This document shows, in pieces, positions 1-8,825 of a stretch of DNA of 64,000 bases. The DNA is from Gemmobacter denitrificans. Its GTDB lineage: Bacteria; Pseudomonadota; Alphaproteobacteria; Rhodobacterales; Rhodobacteraceae. Numbering within the stretch: the first letter of the stretch is position 1; the number at the start of each line of letters is the position of its first letter. Under the pieces are notes generated by a model. It ran no database searches. It saw nothing but the letters and a program-made list of their open reading frames with translations, and had not been told where the DNA came from. The DNA lies in contig NZ_JBALHR010000002.1 of assembly GCF_036964905.1 (NCBI RefSeq), positions 62,001 to 126,000 of the forward strand, given 5' to 3'. A program made the position numbers and the translations under genes.

Positions 1-64
1 AAGCGCTTTGACAGCCGCAAGTTGAAGCGCCAGTCTGACCATCTGAACCAAACCGGAGGTTTCC

Positions 65-1648
65 ATGTTTGCCCGATTCCTGCACTCTGCCGCGGCGCTT
101 GCGCTCTGCACGGGGGCGGCCCAGGCCGATTTCACGCTTCATGTCCTGCATGTGAACGATTTCCATTCCCGGATCGAACCCATCAACAAATATGACAGCA
201 CCTGCACCGAAAAGGACGCTGCCGAGGACGGGTGCTTCGGGGGCGTGGCCCGGATGGCAGCCAAGATCAACGCGCTGCGCGACCAGATCAAGGCCGAGGG
301 CGGCAATGTGATCGTGCTGGATGCGGGTGATCAATCGCAGGGCAGCCTGATGTTCACCACCTACAAGGGCGTGGCCGAGGCCGAATTCATGGGCGCCATC
401 GGCTTTGACGCCATGGCGCTTGGCAATCACGAATTCGACAATGGTCCGGAGGGCGTGCTGCCCTTCCTCGACAAGGCCAATACCAAACTGGTGTCAGGCA
501 ATCTGGATTTCAGCCAGAACAACCTGCTGGCGGGCAAGGTGAACAAGCATCTGGTGCTGGACGTGGGCGGCGAGAAGATCGGCATCGTCTCGGCGCTGGC
601 AACCGATACGCCTGAGACCGCAAGCCCTGGCAAAACCATCATTTTCCGCGATGACATCGACAGCCTGAAAGGCGATGTGGCCGAACTGGAGGCGCAGGGC
701 GTGACCAAGATCCTGGCGCTGACCCATGTGGGCTACAAGCGCGATCAGGAAATCGCGGCGGCGGTGCCGGGCCTTGATGCCGTGGTGGGGGGCCATTCCC
801 ATACGCTTTTGTCCAACACCGATGAAAAGGCCGCCGGTCCCTATCCGACGATGGTGGGTGCCGTGCCGGTGGTGCAGGCCTATGCCTATTCGAAGTATCT
901 GGGCCATCTGATCCTGACTTTCGATGATGCGGGCGTGTTGAAAGAAGCCAAGGGCGAACCGATCCTGCTGGATCAATCCATCGCGCCCGATCCGGCGCTG
1001 GAAGCCAAGGTGAAGGACTTGGCAGGCCCGATCGAAGAGCTGAAATCGAAGGTCGTGGCCGAAACCGCCGCCGCCATCGACGGGTCACGCGATGCTTGCC
1101 GGGCGGTGGAATGCGCGATGGGCAATCTGGTGGCCGAGGCGATGCTGGACCGGGTGAAGGATCAGGGCGTGCAGATCGCCATCGCCAATGGCGGCGGCCT
1201 GCGTTCCAGCATTGACGCGGGCGAAGTGACCATGGGCGAAGTGCTGACCGTGCTGCCGTTCCAGAACACCCTGTCCACCTTCACTGTAACCGGTGCGACG
1301 GTCATCGCGGCGCTGGAAAATGGCGTCAGCCAGATCGAGGATGGCGGCGGGCGGTTTCCGCAGGTTGCCGGGATGAAGTACACGTTCGATCCGGCGGCCC
1401 CGGCGGGCAGCCGTGTCTCCGATGTGATGGTCAAAGAGGGCGACGGTTTTGTCGCCATTGATCCGGCCAAGGACTATCTGGCGGTTTCGAACAACTATGT
1501 CCGGGGTGGCGGCGATGGCTACAAGATGTTCATCGATGCCAAGGATGCCTATGATTTTGGTCCCGATCTGGCCGATGTGACGGCGGAATATCTGGCCAAG
1601 ACCGGCCCCTATACCCCCTTCACCGACGGGCGCATCACGCGCAAGTAA
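65..1648 (+). CDS. Periplasmic 5'-nucleotidase / 2',3'-cyclic phosphodiesterase family metallophosphatase
   Basis: This 527-aa protein is predicted to hydrolyse nucleotide phosphates in the periplasm (UshA/CpdB-type superfamily). A Sec signal peptide ends at about AQA|D (residue 21). The N-terminal calcineurin-like metallophosphatase domain shows NDFHSR (D32, H34), LDAGDQSQG (about 85-93), GNHEFD (120-125) and GGHSH (about 247). The C-terminal 5'-nucleotidase domain (about 330-510) contains NGGGLR and the substrate-binding GGGDGY stretch. The start is supported by a GGAGG ribosome site just upstream. It stands alone, ending in a strong terminator. Substrate preference (5'-nucleotides versus cyclic nucleotides) cannot be told from the sequence. 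Confidence 0.9.
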   Translation: MFARFLHSAAALALCTGAAQADFTLHVLHVNDFHSRIEPINKYDSTCTEKDAAEDGCFGGVARMAAKINALRDQIKAEGGNVIVLDAGDQSQGSLMFTTYKGVAEAEFMGAIGFDAMALGNHEFDNGPEGVLPFLDKANTKLVSGNLDFSQNNLLAGKVNKHLVLDVGGEKIGIVSALATDTPETASPGKTIIFRDDIDSLKGDVAELEAQGVTKILALTHVGYKRDQEIAAAVPGLDAVVGGHSHTLLSNTDEKAAGPYPTMVGAVPVVQAYAYSKYLGHLILTFDDAGVLKEAKGEPILLDQSIAPDPALEAKVKDLAGPIEELKSKVVAETAAAIDGSRDACRAVECAMGNLVAEAMLDRVKDQGVQIAIANGGGLRSSIDAGEVTMGEVLTVLPFQNTLSTFTVTGATVIAALENGVSQIEDGGGRFPQVAGMKYTFDPAAPAGSRVSDVMVKEGDGFVAIDPAKDYLAVSNNYVRGGGDGYKMFIDAKDAYDFGPDLADVTAEYLAKTGPYTPFTDGRITRK

Positions 1649-1671
1649 CGGAATTCCGGCGAAAAACACCT

Positions 1672-1699
1672 GGCGCGCAGGGCAACCTGCGCGCCTTTG
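1672..1699 (+). terminator. Rho-independent terminator after the 5'-nucleotidase gene
   Basis: A perfect 10-bp stem (GGCGCGCAGG / CCTGCGCGCC) closes a GCAA tetraloop and is followed by TTTGT. It lies 24 bases after the stop codon. Confidence 0.8.
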
Positions 1700-1865
1700 T
1701 GCTGCCCGGGGCCTGAGTCCGCGCCGCCACAGTGCGCGGCCCCAATATGCGGTGGTCGGAAATTCCCGCTATGCAAGACCTGCCATGGCTTGCTAGGGTC
1801 TGTGGATAACTGGGGCATAGACCCCGGACCGAGGCAGTACAGTCAAGACACGAAAGGGGACGGCC

Positions 1866-2336
1866 ATGCGCTGCCCATTCTGCGGCAATATCGATACCCA
1901 GGTGAAGGACAGCCGCCCGGCCGAGGATCACGTTTCGATCCGCCGCCGCCGCTTTTGCCCGGCCTGTGGCGGAAGGTTCACCACCTATGAACGGGTGCAA
2001 TTGCGCGATCTGGTGGTCATCAAGACGTCGGGCAAGCGCGAGGATTTCGACCGTGACAAGCTGGAACGGTCGATCCGCATCGCCATGCAGAAGCGCCCCA
2101 TCGTGCCCGAACGCATCGACCAGATGATTTCCGGCATCGTGCGGCGGCTTGAATCGCTGGGGGAAACCGACATTCCCAGCCGCACCATCGGCGAAATCGT
2201 GATGGAGAGCCTGGCACGGATCGACACCGTGGCCTATGTGCGCTTCGCCAGTGTTTACAAGAACTTCCAAGCGGCGGACGATTTCGACAAATTCGTTTCG
2301 GAACTGCGCCCGCATCAGGGCACCTCGGAAGAGTGA
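1866..2336 (+). CDS. nrdR: Transcriptional repressor NrdR
   Basis: NrdR is the ATP/dATP-sensing repressor of ribonucleotide reductase genes. The 156-aa protein has the N-terminal zinc ribbon (C3, C6, C31, C34 in CPFC and CPAC) followed by an ATP-cone domain (about 49-139), including the RRRFCPACGGRFTTYE signature. Length is typical. Its stop codon overlaps the GTG start of ribD (GTGA), a coupled arrangement common for nrdR-ribD in alphaproteobacteria. No NrdR box or nrd gene is visible in this window. Confidence 0.96.
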   Translation: MRCPFCGNIDTQVKDSRPAEDHVSIRRRRFCPACGGRFTTYERVQLRDLVVIKTSGKREDFDRDKLERSIRIAMQKRPIVPERIDQMISGIVRRLESLGETDIPSRTIGEIVMESLARIDTVAYVRFASVYKNFQAADDFDKFVSELRPHQGTSEE

Positions 2337-3424
2337 GCGACGAAAGCCATATGCGCGCGGCCCTGGCGCTGGCCGCGCGGGGATTGGGCAATACATGGCC
2401 CAATCCGGCGGTCGGCTGTATCCTGCTGGCTGCGAATGGCCGGGTTGTGGGCCGCGGCTGGACCCAGCCGGGCGGCAGGCCCCATGCCGAACGGCGGGCG
2501 CTGGATCAGGCGGGGGCGGCCGCACGCGGTGCCACGGCCTATGTCACGCTGGAACCCTGTGCCCATCACGGCCATACCCCGCCCTGCGCTGAAGGTCTGA
2601 TCGCGGCCGGGGTCGCGCGGGTCGTCACGGCCCTGACGGACCCTGATCCGCGTGTGGCGGGGCGGGGCCATGCCATGCTGCGCGCAGCCGGGATTGCGGT
2701 GACCGAGGGCATATGCGGCCCCGAGGCACGGGCGCTGAACGCAGGGTTTCTCAAACGCGTCGAACAGGGCCTGCCTTTCGTGACGCTCAAGCTGGCGACC
2801 ACGCTGGATGGCCGGATCGCCACAGCCGGTGGCGAAAGTCGCTGGATCACGGCGGGTCAGGCCCGGCGCGCGGTGCATGCGATGCGACTGGCGCATGATG
2901 CGGTGATGGTCGGGGCAGGGACCGCCCTGGCTGATGACCCCGACCTGACAGTGCGTGACATGGGCGCGGCGCATCAACCGCTGCGCATCGTGTTGGACAG
3001 CCATCTGCGCCACAGCCCGGACAGCCGCCTTGGACGCAGTGCCCGAGCGGTGCCTGTCTGGATGGTTCATGGACCCGAGGCCGCCGCCGCCGCACGGGCG
3101 GCCTGGGCCGCAACCGGGGCAGAGGTGATCGAGATTGCCACCACGACGGGTGGGTCCATCGACCTGCGCATGGCTTTGTCTGCGCTGGCGGCGCGTGGCC
3201 TGACGCGCATCTTCTGCGAAGGGGGCGGCACTTTGGCCGCAGGGTTGATCCGGGCCGGGCTGGTGGATGAGCTGGCGCATTTATCGGCTGGTTGCCTGAT
3301 CGGGGCCGAAGGCCTCCCGTCGCTGGCCGGGTTGGGTCTGCAGGCGCTGTCAGAGGCCCCGCGCCTGCGCCTGATCGGCGTCGAAGCGGTTGGGCCGGAT
3401 GTGCTGACCCGCTGGGCCATCTGA
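2333..3424 (+). CDS. ribD: Bifunctional riboflavin biosynthesis deaminase/reductase RibD
   Basis: RibD carries out two early steps of riboflavin synthesis: deamination of the diaminopyrimidine and NADPH-dependent reduction of its ribosyl group. The N-terminal CMP/dCMP-deaminase-type zinc domain (1-145) shows PHAERRAL and PCAHHGHTPPC. The C-terminal reductase domain (about 150-355) shows TTLDGRIA, SRWIT and the FCEGGGTLA stretch. Two starts are possible: the GTG at 2333 overlapping the nrdR stop, and an ATG at 2351 directly before the conserved RAALALAARG segment. I keep the GTG because of the coupling. Riboflavin synthase, which often follows, is absent; a convergent flavin monooxygenase gene lies downstream. 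Confidence 0.94.
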   Translation: MSDESHMRAALALAARGLGNTWPNPAVGCILLAANGRVVGRGWTQPGGRPHAERRALDQAGAAARGATAYVTLEPCAHHGHTPPCAEGLIAAGVARVVTALTDPDPRVAGRGHAMLRAAGIAVTEGICGPEARALNAGFLKRVEQGLPFVTLKLATTLDGRIATAGGESRWITAGQARRAVHAMRLAHDAVMVGAGTALADDPDLTVRDMGAAHQPLRIVLDSHLRHSPDSRLGRSARAVPVWMVHGPEAAAAARAAWAATGAEVIEIATTTGGSIDLRMALSALAARGLTRIFCEGGGTLAAGLIRAGLVDELAHLSAGCLIGAEGLPSLAGLGLQALSEAPRLRLIGVEAVGPDVLTRWAI

Positions 3425-3454
3425 CCCGTTTGTCATCCGTGGTTATGCCAAAGG

Positions 3455-3482
3455 AAAAAGCCCCGGAGCATGCTCCGGGGCC
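3455..3482 (-). terminator. Terminator of the trimethylamine monooxygenase gene
   Basis: The perfect palindrome GCCCCGGAGC/GCTCCGGGGC (3460-3481) is followed on the minus strand by CTTTTTCC. It sits between convergent ribD and tmm and is oriented for tmm. Confidence 0.8.
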
Positions 3483-3505
3483 AGTCCCTGCGCAGACGAG
3501 GGGTG

Positions 3506-4849
3506 TCAGTTGCGCAGGTAACTCTCCATGCTGTCTTCCAACGCGTCTTTCCAGGGCGTGTGATGGACCGGGGCCATGGTGCCCGTGATCACCGACCGAT
3601 AGGCATTGTTGCGGAAGGCCATGATGTCTTCCTTCTTGTGGTCCTTCCATTCGAAGAAAGCCTCGCAGGCGCCATCGACATCGAAGGAGGGATAATCGGT
3701 TTCGCCGATCAGCTCCTTCACATAATCGCCCTGATAATGAATGGCGTCATGGGCATCCTGCCCGGCATCTTCGGCAGCCACACGATCGGTCACGTCCTTT
3801 TCCAGCGCGGCCTTGTCGGCGGGGATGGCGATGCGGCCCATGATGGCATCCCGCACCCACCAGGCCTGGGCATCGAACATGTTGAAGGTGAACCACTGGT
3901 CCTGCATGCCAAGGTAGAACAGCTTTGGATTATGGACCCATGCCACGCCCTTGTAGAGATCGGCCGTCGCCAGCCGGTTTGCCGTCTTCAGGCGCAGGTC
4001 ATCGGGCAGGAAGGGGAAGTGGTGCTTGTATCCGGTACACAGGATCACCGCATCGACCTTCTTGCTGGTCCCATCTGCGAAATAGGCGGTGGTTTCATCC
4101 ATCCGTTCCAGCCGCGGCACTTCTTTCCAGTTGTCGGGCCATTTGAATCCCATCGGCGCGTTGCGATAGGCAACGGTGATCGATTTGGCCCCGTATTTCC
4201 AGCACTGGCTGCCGATATCCTCGGCCGAATAGCTTGACCCCAGCAGCAGCAGATCCTTGCCGGCAAATTCACGCGCATCGCGGAAGTCATGGGCATGCAG
4301 CACACGGCCATTGAATTTGTCGAAACCCGGATATTCCGGCACATTCGGCACCGAGAAATGGCCCGAGGCGACGACCACATGGTCGAATTCCTCGTCATAC
4401 ATCCGGTCGGCCTTCAGATCATGCGCCGTGACAGTGAAGGTGCTGGTCGCTTCGTGGTATTTCACCATGCGGATGGTGGTTTCAAAGCGGATCCAGTCGC
4501 GGACACCGGCCTTTTTCACCCGGCCTTCGATATAGTCGAACAGCACGGCGCGCGGCGGGTAGCTGGCGATCTGCTTGCCGAAATGTTCCTCAAAGGAATA
4601 ATCGGCAAATTCCAGACCTTCCTTCGGGCCGTTCGACCACAGGTAGCGATACATCGAGCAATGCACCGGTTCGCCATGTTCATCGAGACCCGTGCGCCAG
4701 GTGTAGTTCCACAAGCCGCCCCAGTTCGATTGCTTTTCAAAGCAGACCACCTCGGGGATTTCGGCCCCTTTTGCCTTGGCAGACTGGAAGGCGCGCAGCA
4801 TGGCAAGGCCTGAAGGCCCGGCTCCGATGACGGCGACACGTTTGGTCAT
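3506..4849 (-). CDS. tmm: Trimethylamine monooxygenase (flavin-containing monooxygenase)
   Basis: Tmm oxidises trimethylamine to trimethylamine N-oxide using FAD, NADPH and O2. The 447-aa protein shows the FAD-binding GAGPSG (9-14), a second Rossmann motif GSSYSAEDIG for NADPH, and the LCTGY motif. Long stretches such as WGGLWNYTWRTGLDE and GMQDQWFTFNMFDAQAWW match marine-roseobacter Tmm as I remember that family closely. The start at 4849 is chosen because an AGGAGA ribosome site lies just upstream and MTKRVAVIGAGPSG is the usual N-terminus; the frame stays open further upstream without support. No tdm, TMA transporter or methylotrophy genes adjoin it, so it seems a free-standing gene with its own promoter and terminator. 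Confidence 0.93.
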   Translation of the reverse strand: MTKRVAVIGAGPSGLAMLRAFQSAKAKGAEIPEVVCFEKQSNWGGLWNYTWRTGLDEHGEPVHCSMYRYLWSNGPKEGLEFADYSFEEHFGKQIASYPPRAVLFDYIEGRVKKAGVRDWIRFETTIRMVKYHEATSTFTVTAHDLKADRMYDEEFDHVVVASGHFSVPNVPEYPGFDKFNGRVLHAHDFRDAREFAGKDLLLLGSSYSAEDIGSQCWKYGAKSITVAYRNAPMGFKWPDNWKEVPRLERMDETTAYFADGTSKKVDAVILCTGYKHHFPFLPDDLRLKTANRLATADLYKGVAWVHNPKLFYLGMQDQWFTFNMFDAQAWWVRDAIMGRIAIPADKAALEKDVTDRVAAEDAGQDAHDAIHYQGDYVKELIGETDYPSFDVDGACEAFFEWKDHKKEDIMAFRNNAYRSVITGTMAPVHHTPWKDALEDSMESYLRN

Positions 4850-4903
4850 TTGGCTCTCCTTGTTGGGGATGGTGCGTCGTTCGCGCGGCGCTGATATTTC
4901 CTG

Positions 4904-4933
4904 TAGGTAAAGAGATTCTGCGGTCTGTGTCAA
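4904..4933 (-). promoter_or_regulatory. Candidate housekeeping-type promoter of tmm
   Basis: On the minus strand a consensus -35 TTGACA (4928-4933) is followed after 18 bases by TACCTA (4904-4909), about 55 bases upstream of the tmm start. The surrounding stretch is unusually AT-rich for this genome. Confidence 0.45.
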
Positions 4934-5048
4934 ATAATCTTCATTTAGGGAAACAAAATTTTCTTACAGGAAGATGGCGCTGCCTGTTTCACGGGCAAAG
5001 GGGCTCGGGCCTACCGGCACAAACCTGGTTGCACCGGGGCACAGAACG

Positions 5049-5075
5049 AAAAAGGGCGCCCCCGAAAGGACGCCC
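5049..5075 (-). terminator. Terminator of pyruvate carboxylase
   Basis: On the minus strand GGGCGTCC pairs with the later GGGCGCCC arm around a TTTC-containing loop, and is followed by TTTTTCG. It lies about 30 bases past the pyc stop. Confidence 0.7.
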
Positions 5076-5105
5076 CCAAGACGGCAATCTGATCAGGTCC
5101 TCAGG

Positions 5106-8100
5106 TCATTCCAGTTCGACCAGCAGGTCTTTCGCATCGATCTGACTGCCGGCATGGACATGCAGGGCCTTGACCGTGGCTTCACGATCGGCATGCAGGC
5201 CGGTTTCCATCTTCATCGCCTCGATGGTCAACAGCAGGTCGCCCGCGCGCACCTTCTGCCCGACCGATACGGTGACACTGGCGATGGAGCCGGGCATCGG
5301 GGCACCGATGTGGTTGGGGTTGGCAGCATCGGCCTTGGGTTTGGCGGCGGTCTTGGCCTTGATCGCGCGGTTCGGCACCCGGATCACCCGGGGCTGGCCA
5401 TTGAGTTCGAAGAAAACCTTCGCCTCGCCCTCATCGGTGGTTTCGCCCACCGCCTGCAGCCGGATTTCCAGCGTCTTGCCGGGGTCGATTTCGGCAGTGA
5501 TTTCCTCGCCCGGTTCCATGCCATAGAAGAAGGTCCGCGTCGGCAATGTGCGCACCGGGCCATACAGGCGGTGGCGGCCCATGTAATCCAGGAATACCTT
5601 GGGATACATCAGATAGCCGTTCAGGTCTTCGTCATCGACCTTGAACCCGTTCAGTTCCGCCGAGACCTTTTCGCGCACTGCTTCCAGATCGACCGGGGCC
5701 ACATCTGCACCAGGGCGGGTGGTAAGCGGGGTTTCCCCTTTCAGCACCTTCTGCTGAATGGCGGCGGGCCAGCCCCCCGGGGGCTGCCCCAGATTGCCCT
5801 TCATCATGTCCACGACCGAGTCGGGGAAGGCCACATCGACCGCCGGGTCTTCGACCTGTGCCCGGCTCAGGTTCTGCGCCACCATCATCAGCGCCATGTC
5901 GCCCACCACCTTGGACGAAGGGGTCACCTTCACGATATCGCCAAAGATCTGGTTGGCATCGGCATAGGCCTGCGCCACTTCGGGCCAGCGCTCCTCCAGA
6001 CCCAGGCTGCGGGCCTGCGCCTTGAGATTGGTGAATTGCCCGCCCGGCATTTCGTGCAGATAGACCTCGGACGCCGGCGCCGCCGTGCCGCTTTCAAAGG
6101 CGGCGTATTGGGCCCGGACATGTTCCCAGTAATTCGACAGTTCGCGCACGGCGCCGATATCCAGCCCGGTATCGCGTTCGGTATGGCGCAATGCCTCGAC
6201 AATGGACCCAAGGCAGGGCTGCGAGGTGCCGCCCGAGAAGGCATCCATCGCGGCATCCACCGCATCGACACCCGCATCACAGGCCGCCAGAACCGTGGCT
6301 GCCGCCGCGCCGCTGGTATCATGGGTGTGGAAATGGATCGGCAGGCCGACTTCCTGCTTCAACGCCTTGACCAGCACCCGGGCGGCTGCGGGTTTCAGCA
6401 GCCCCGCCATATCCTTCAGCCCCAGAACATGCGCCCCGGCGGCCTTCAACTCGCGCCCCATGGCGACATAGTATTTCAGGTCATACTTTGACCGCGCCGG
6501 ATCGAGCAGATCGCCGGTATAGCAGATGGTGCCTTCCAGCAGCTTGTTGGCCTCCAGCACCGCATCCATGGCCACACGCATGTTTTCCACCCAGTTCAGG
6601 CTGTCAAACACGCGGAACACATCCACCCCGGTGGTGGCAGCCTGTTTCACGAAGGCCTGCACCACATTGTCGGGATATGTGGTGTAGCCCACACCATTGG
6701 CCCCGCGCAGCAGCATCTGCGTCATCAGGTTGGGCATGGCGGCGCGCAGGTCGCGCAGGCGCTGCCAGGGACATTCCTGCAGGAAGCGATAAGCCACGTC
6801 AAAGGTTGCGCCCCCCCAGCATTCCACCGAAAACAGTTGCGGCAGGTTGGCGGCATAGGCGGGGGCGACGCGGATCATGTCGATCGAACGCATGCGGGTG
6901 GCCAGCAGCGACTGGTGGCCGTCGCGCATGGTGGTATCGGTCAGCAGAACCTTCTGCTGCGCCTTCATCCAGTCGGCCACCGCCTGCGGGCCCTTCTGTT
7001 CCAGCAGGTTGCGCGTTCCCATCGCGGGTTCGGCGCGCGGGGCAGGGGCCTTGGGCGTCTTCACCTCGGCATGTGGTTTGGGGCGGCCGGCGGTTTCGGG
7101 ATGCCCGTTCACCGTGATGTCGGCGATATAGGTCAGGATCTTGGTCGCCCGGTCGCGGCGTTTCTTGAACTGGAACAGTTCGGGCGTCGTGTCGATGAAC
7201 TTGGTGGTGTAGGTGTCATCAAGGAAGGTCGGGTGCTTCAGCAGGTTGATGACGAATTCGATATTCGTGCTGACGCCGCGGATGCGGAATTCACGCAGCG
7301 CCCGATCCATCCGCGCGATGGCCTTTTCCGGCGTCTGGGCATGCGCGGTGACCTTGACCAGCAGAGAATCGTAATAGCGGGTGACCACCGATCCGGCATA
7401 GGCCGTGCCGCCATCCAGGCGGATGCCATTGCCCGTGGCGCTGCGATAGGCGGTGATGCGGCCATAGTCGGGGATGAAGTTGTTCTGCGGGTCTTCGGTA
7501 GTGACCCGGCACTGCAGCGCATGGCCGTTCAGCCGCACGTCTGTCTGGCTGGCCACGCCGGTCGCCTCGGCCAGGGTCTTGCCTTCGGCAATCAGGATCT
7601 GGGCCTGCACGATGTCGATGCCGGTCACCTCTTCAGTGACGGTATGTTCCACCTGCACGCGGGGGTTCACTTCGATGAAGTAGAACTTGCCGTCATCCAT
7701 ATCCATCAGGAATTCGACAGTGCCCGCACATTCGTAATTCACATGGGCACAGATCTTGCGGCCCAGTTCGCAGATTTCTGCCCGCTGATCTTCGGTCAGA
7801 TAGGGGGCTGGCGCGCGTTCCACGACCTTCTGGTTGCGGCGCTGCACGGTGCAATCGCGTTCATACAAGTGGTAGATTTCGCCATGCTTGTCGCCCAGGA
7901 TCTGCACCTCGACATGGCGGGCGCGCAGGATCATCTTTTCCAGATAGCCCTCGCCATTGCCAAAGGCGGCCTCGGCCTCGCGGCGGCCCTCCAGGACCTT
8001 GGCCTCCAACTCGTCCGGGCCCATGATCGGGCGCATCCCGCGCCCGCCGCCGCCCCAGCTGGCCTTGAGCATCAGAGGAAAGCCGATCTCGGCGGCTTCC

Positions 8101-8546
8101 TTGCGGATGGCATCAAAGTCGCTGCCCAGAACTTCGGTCGCCGGGATGACCGGCACACCGGCCTGAATGGCCACGCGCCGGGCCGAAGCCTTGTCGCCAA
8201 GCGCGCGCATGGTTTCGGCGCGGGGGCCGATGAAGGTGATGCCATTCGTCTCGCAGGCTTCGACGAATTCGGGATTTTCCGACAAAAGCCCATAGCCCGG
8301 ATGGATCGCATCCGCCCCTGATGCCTTGGCCACCCGGATGATTTCGGCAATCGACAGATAGGCGCCGACGGGCGACAGGCCCTGCCCGATCAGATAGGCC
8401 TCGTCCGCCTTGAAGCGGTGCAGGGACAGCTTGTCCTCCTCCGCATAGACCGCGACGGTCTTTTTCCCCATCTCGTTCGCAGCCCGCATCACGCGAATTG
8501 CGATTTCGCCACGATTGGCGACAAGGATCTTGCGGAATTCAGGCAT
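5106..8546 (-). CDS. pyc: Pyruvate carboxylase
   Basis: Biotin-dependent enzyme that carboxylates pyruvate to oxaloacetate (anaplerosis, gluconeogenesis). The 1146-aa chain has the full single-chain layout: biotin carboxylase (about 1-450, with the GGGGRGM ATP loop and EVNPRVQVEHTVTE), the HMGL-like carboxyltransferase (about 530-810, with LLTDTTMRDGHQSLLATR and the metal-site HFHTHDTSG), the PYC/OADA domain, and the C-terminal biotinyl domain with EAMKME (biotinylated K1112). The start at 8546 follows a GGAGGG ribosome site and gives the canonical MPEFRKILVANRGEIA. The upstream region holds several TTTGC/GCAAA dyads. Confidence 0.97.
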   Translation of the reverse strand: MPEFRKILVANRGEIAIRVMRAANEMGKKTVAVYAEEDKLSLHRFKADEAYLIGQGLSPVGAYLSIAEIIRVAKASGADAIHPGYGLLSENPEFVEACETNGITFIGPRAETMRALGDKASARRVAIQAGVPVIPATEVLGSDFDAIRKEAAEIGFPLMLKASWGGGGRGMRPIMGPDELEAKVLEGRREAEAAFGNGEGYLEKMILRARHVEVQILGDKHGEIYHLYERDCTVQRRNQKVVERAPAPYLTEDQRAEICELGRKICAHVNYECAGTVEFLMDMDDGKFYFIEVNPRVQVEHTVTEEVTGIDIVQAQILIAEGKTLAEATGVASQTDVRLNGHALQCRVTTEDPQNNFIPDYGRITAYRSATGNGIRLDGGTAYAGSVVTRYYDSLLVKVTAHAQTPEKAIARMDRALREFRIRGVSTNIEFVINLLKHPTFLDDTYTTKFIDTTPELFQFKKRRDRATKILTYIADITVNGHPETAGRPKPHAEVKTPKAPAPRAEPAMGTRNLLEQKGPQAVADWMKAQQKVLLTDTTMRDGHQSLLATRMRSIDMIRVAPAYAANLPQLFSVECWGGATFDVAYRFLQECPWQRLRDLRAAMPNLMTQMLLRGANGVGYTTYPDNVVQAFVKQAATTGVDVFRVFDSLNWVENMRVAMDAVLEANKLLEGTICYTGDLLDPARSKYDLKYYVAMGRELKAAGAHVLGLKDMAGLLKPAAARVLVKALKQEVGLPIHFHTHDTSGAAAATVLAACDAGVDAVDAAMDAFSGGTSQPCLGSIVEALRHTERDTGLDIGAVRELSNYWEHVRAQYAAFESGTAAPASEVYLHEMPGGQFTNLKAQARSLGLEERWPEVAQAYADANQIFGDIVKVTPSSKVVGDMALMMVAQNLSRAQVEDPAVDVAFPDSVVDMMKGNLGQPPGGWPAAIQQKVLKGETPLTTRPGADVAPVDLEAVREKVSAELNGFKVDDEDLNGYLMYPKVFLDYMGRHRLYGPVRTLPTRTFFYGMEPGEEITAEIDPGKTLEIRLQAVGETTDEGEAKVFFELNGQPRVIRVPNRAIKAKTAAKPKADAANPNHIGAPMPGSIASVTVSVGQKVRAGDLLLTIEAMKMETGLHADREATVKALHVHAGSQIDAKDLLVELE

Positions 8547-8630
8547 CGGCGTCCCTCCGGTGCAGGTGGTCAGAAATTCGGGCCACTCTAGGGGTGCCGC
8601 ACTGCAGCGCAAGGGTGGTATGCGACAGAA

Positions 8631-8728
8631 TTGCGAAGTTTTGCGAAATATTCAGTCGGGCTTTGCAGTTGCAAAGCAACTCCTGCGAAGCAGGCAATGT
8701 TAGCGGTAACATTTTGTTTGCGCAAACA
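8631..8728. promoter_or_regulatory. Cluster of TTTGC/GCAAA dyads upstream of pyc
   Basis: Between the divergent pyc and DUF302 genes lie GCTTTGCA-GT-TGCAAAGC (8660-8677, perfect), TGTTTGCGCAAACA (8715-8728, perfect palindrome), a 10-base-period direct repeat of TTGCGAA (8631 and 8641), CCTGCgaaGCAGG (8682-8694) and TGTTA/TAACA (8699-8712). The TTTGC/GCAAA half-sites resemble operators described for ScfR-family (RamB/PccR) acyl-CoA-responsive regulators. Which regulator binds is an inference; no regulator gene lies nearby. Confidence 0.4.
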
Positions 8729-8825
8729 TCACATTGGCGTCGGTCACGCAGGGGTGACTCCCCATCCCGCTGCCAACGTGCATTGCTGAGCCATATCCCC
8801 GTTTCATATTGTCCGGAGACTGCCG

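Noticed and set aside
4974..8321. Long plus-strand open frames of about 500 codons opposite pyc
   Set aside because: They are mirror frames of a GC-rich gene, contain His/Gly/Arg-rich composition with no domain, and lack ribosome sites. The minus-strand pyruvate carboxylase is unmistakable.
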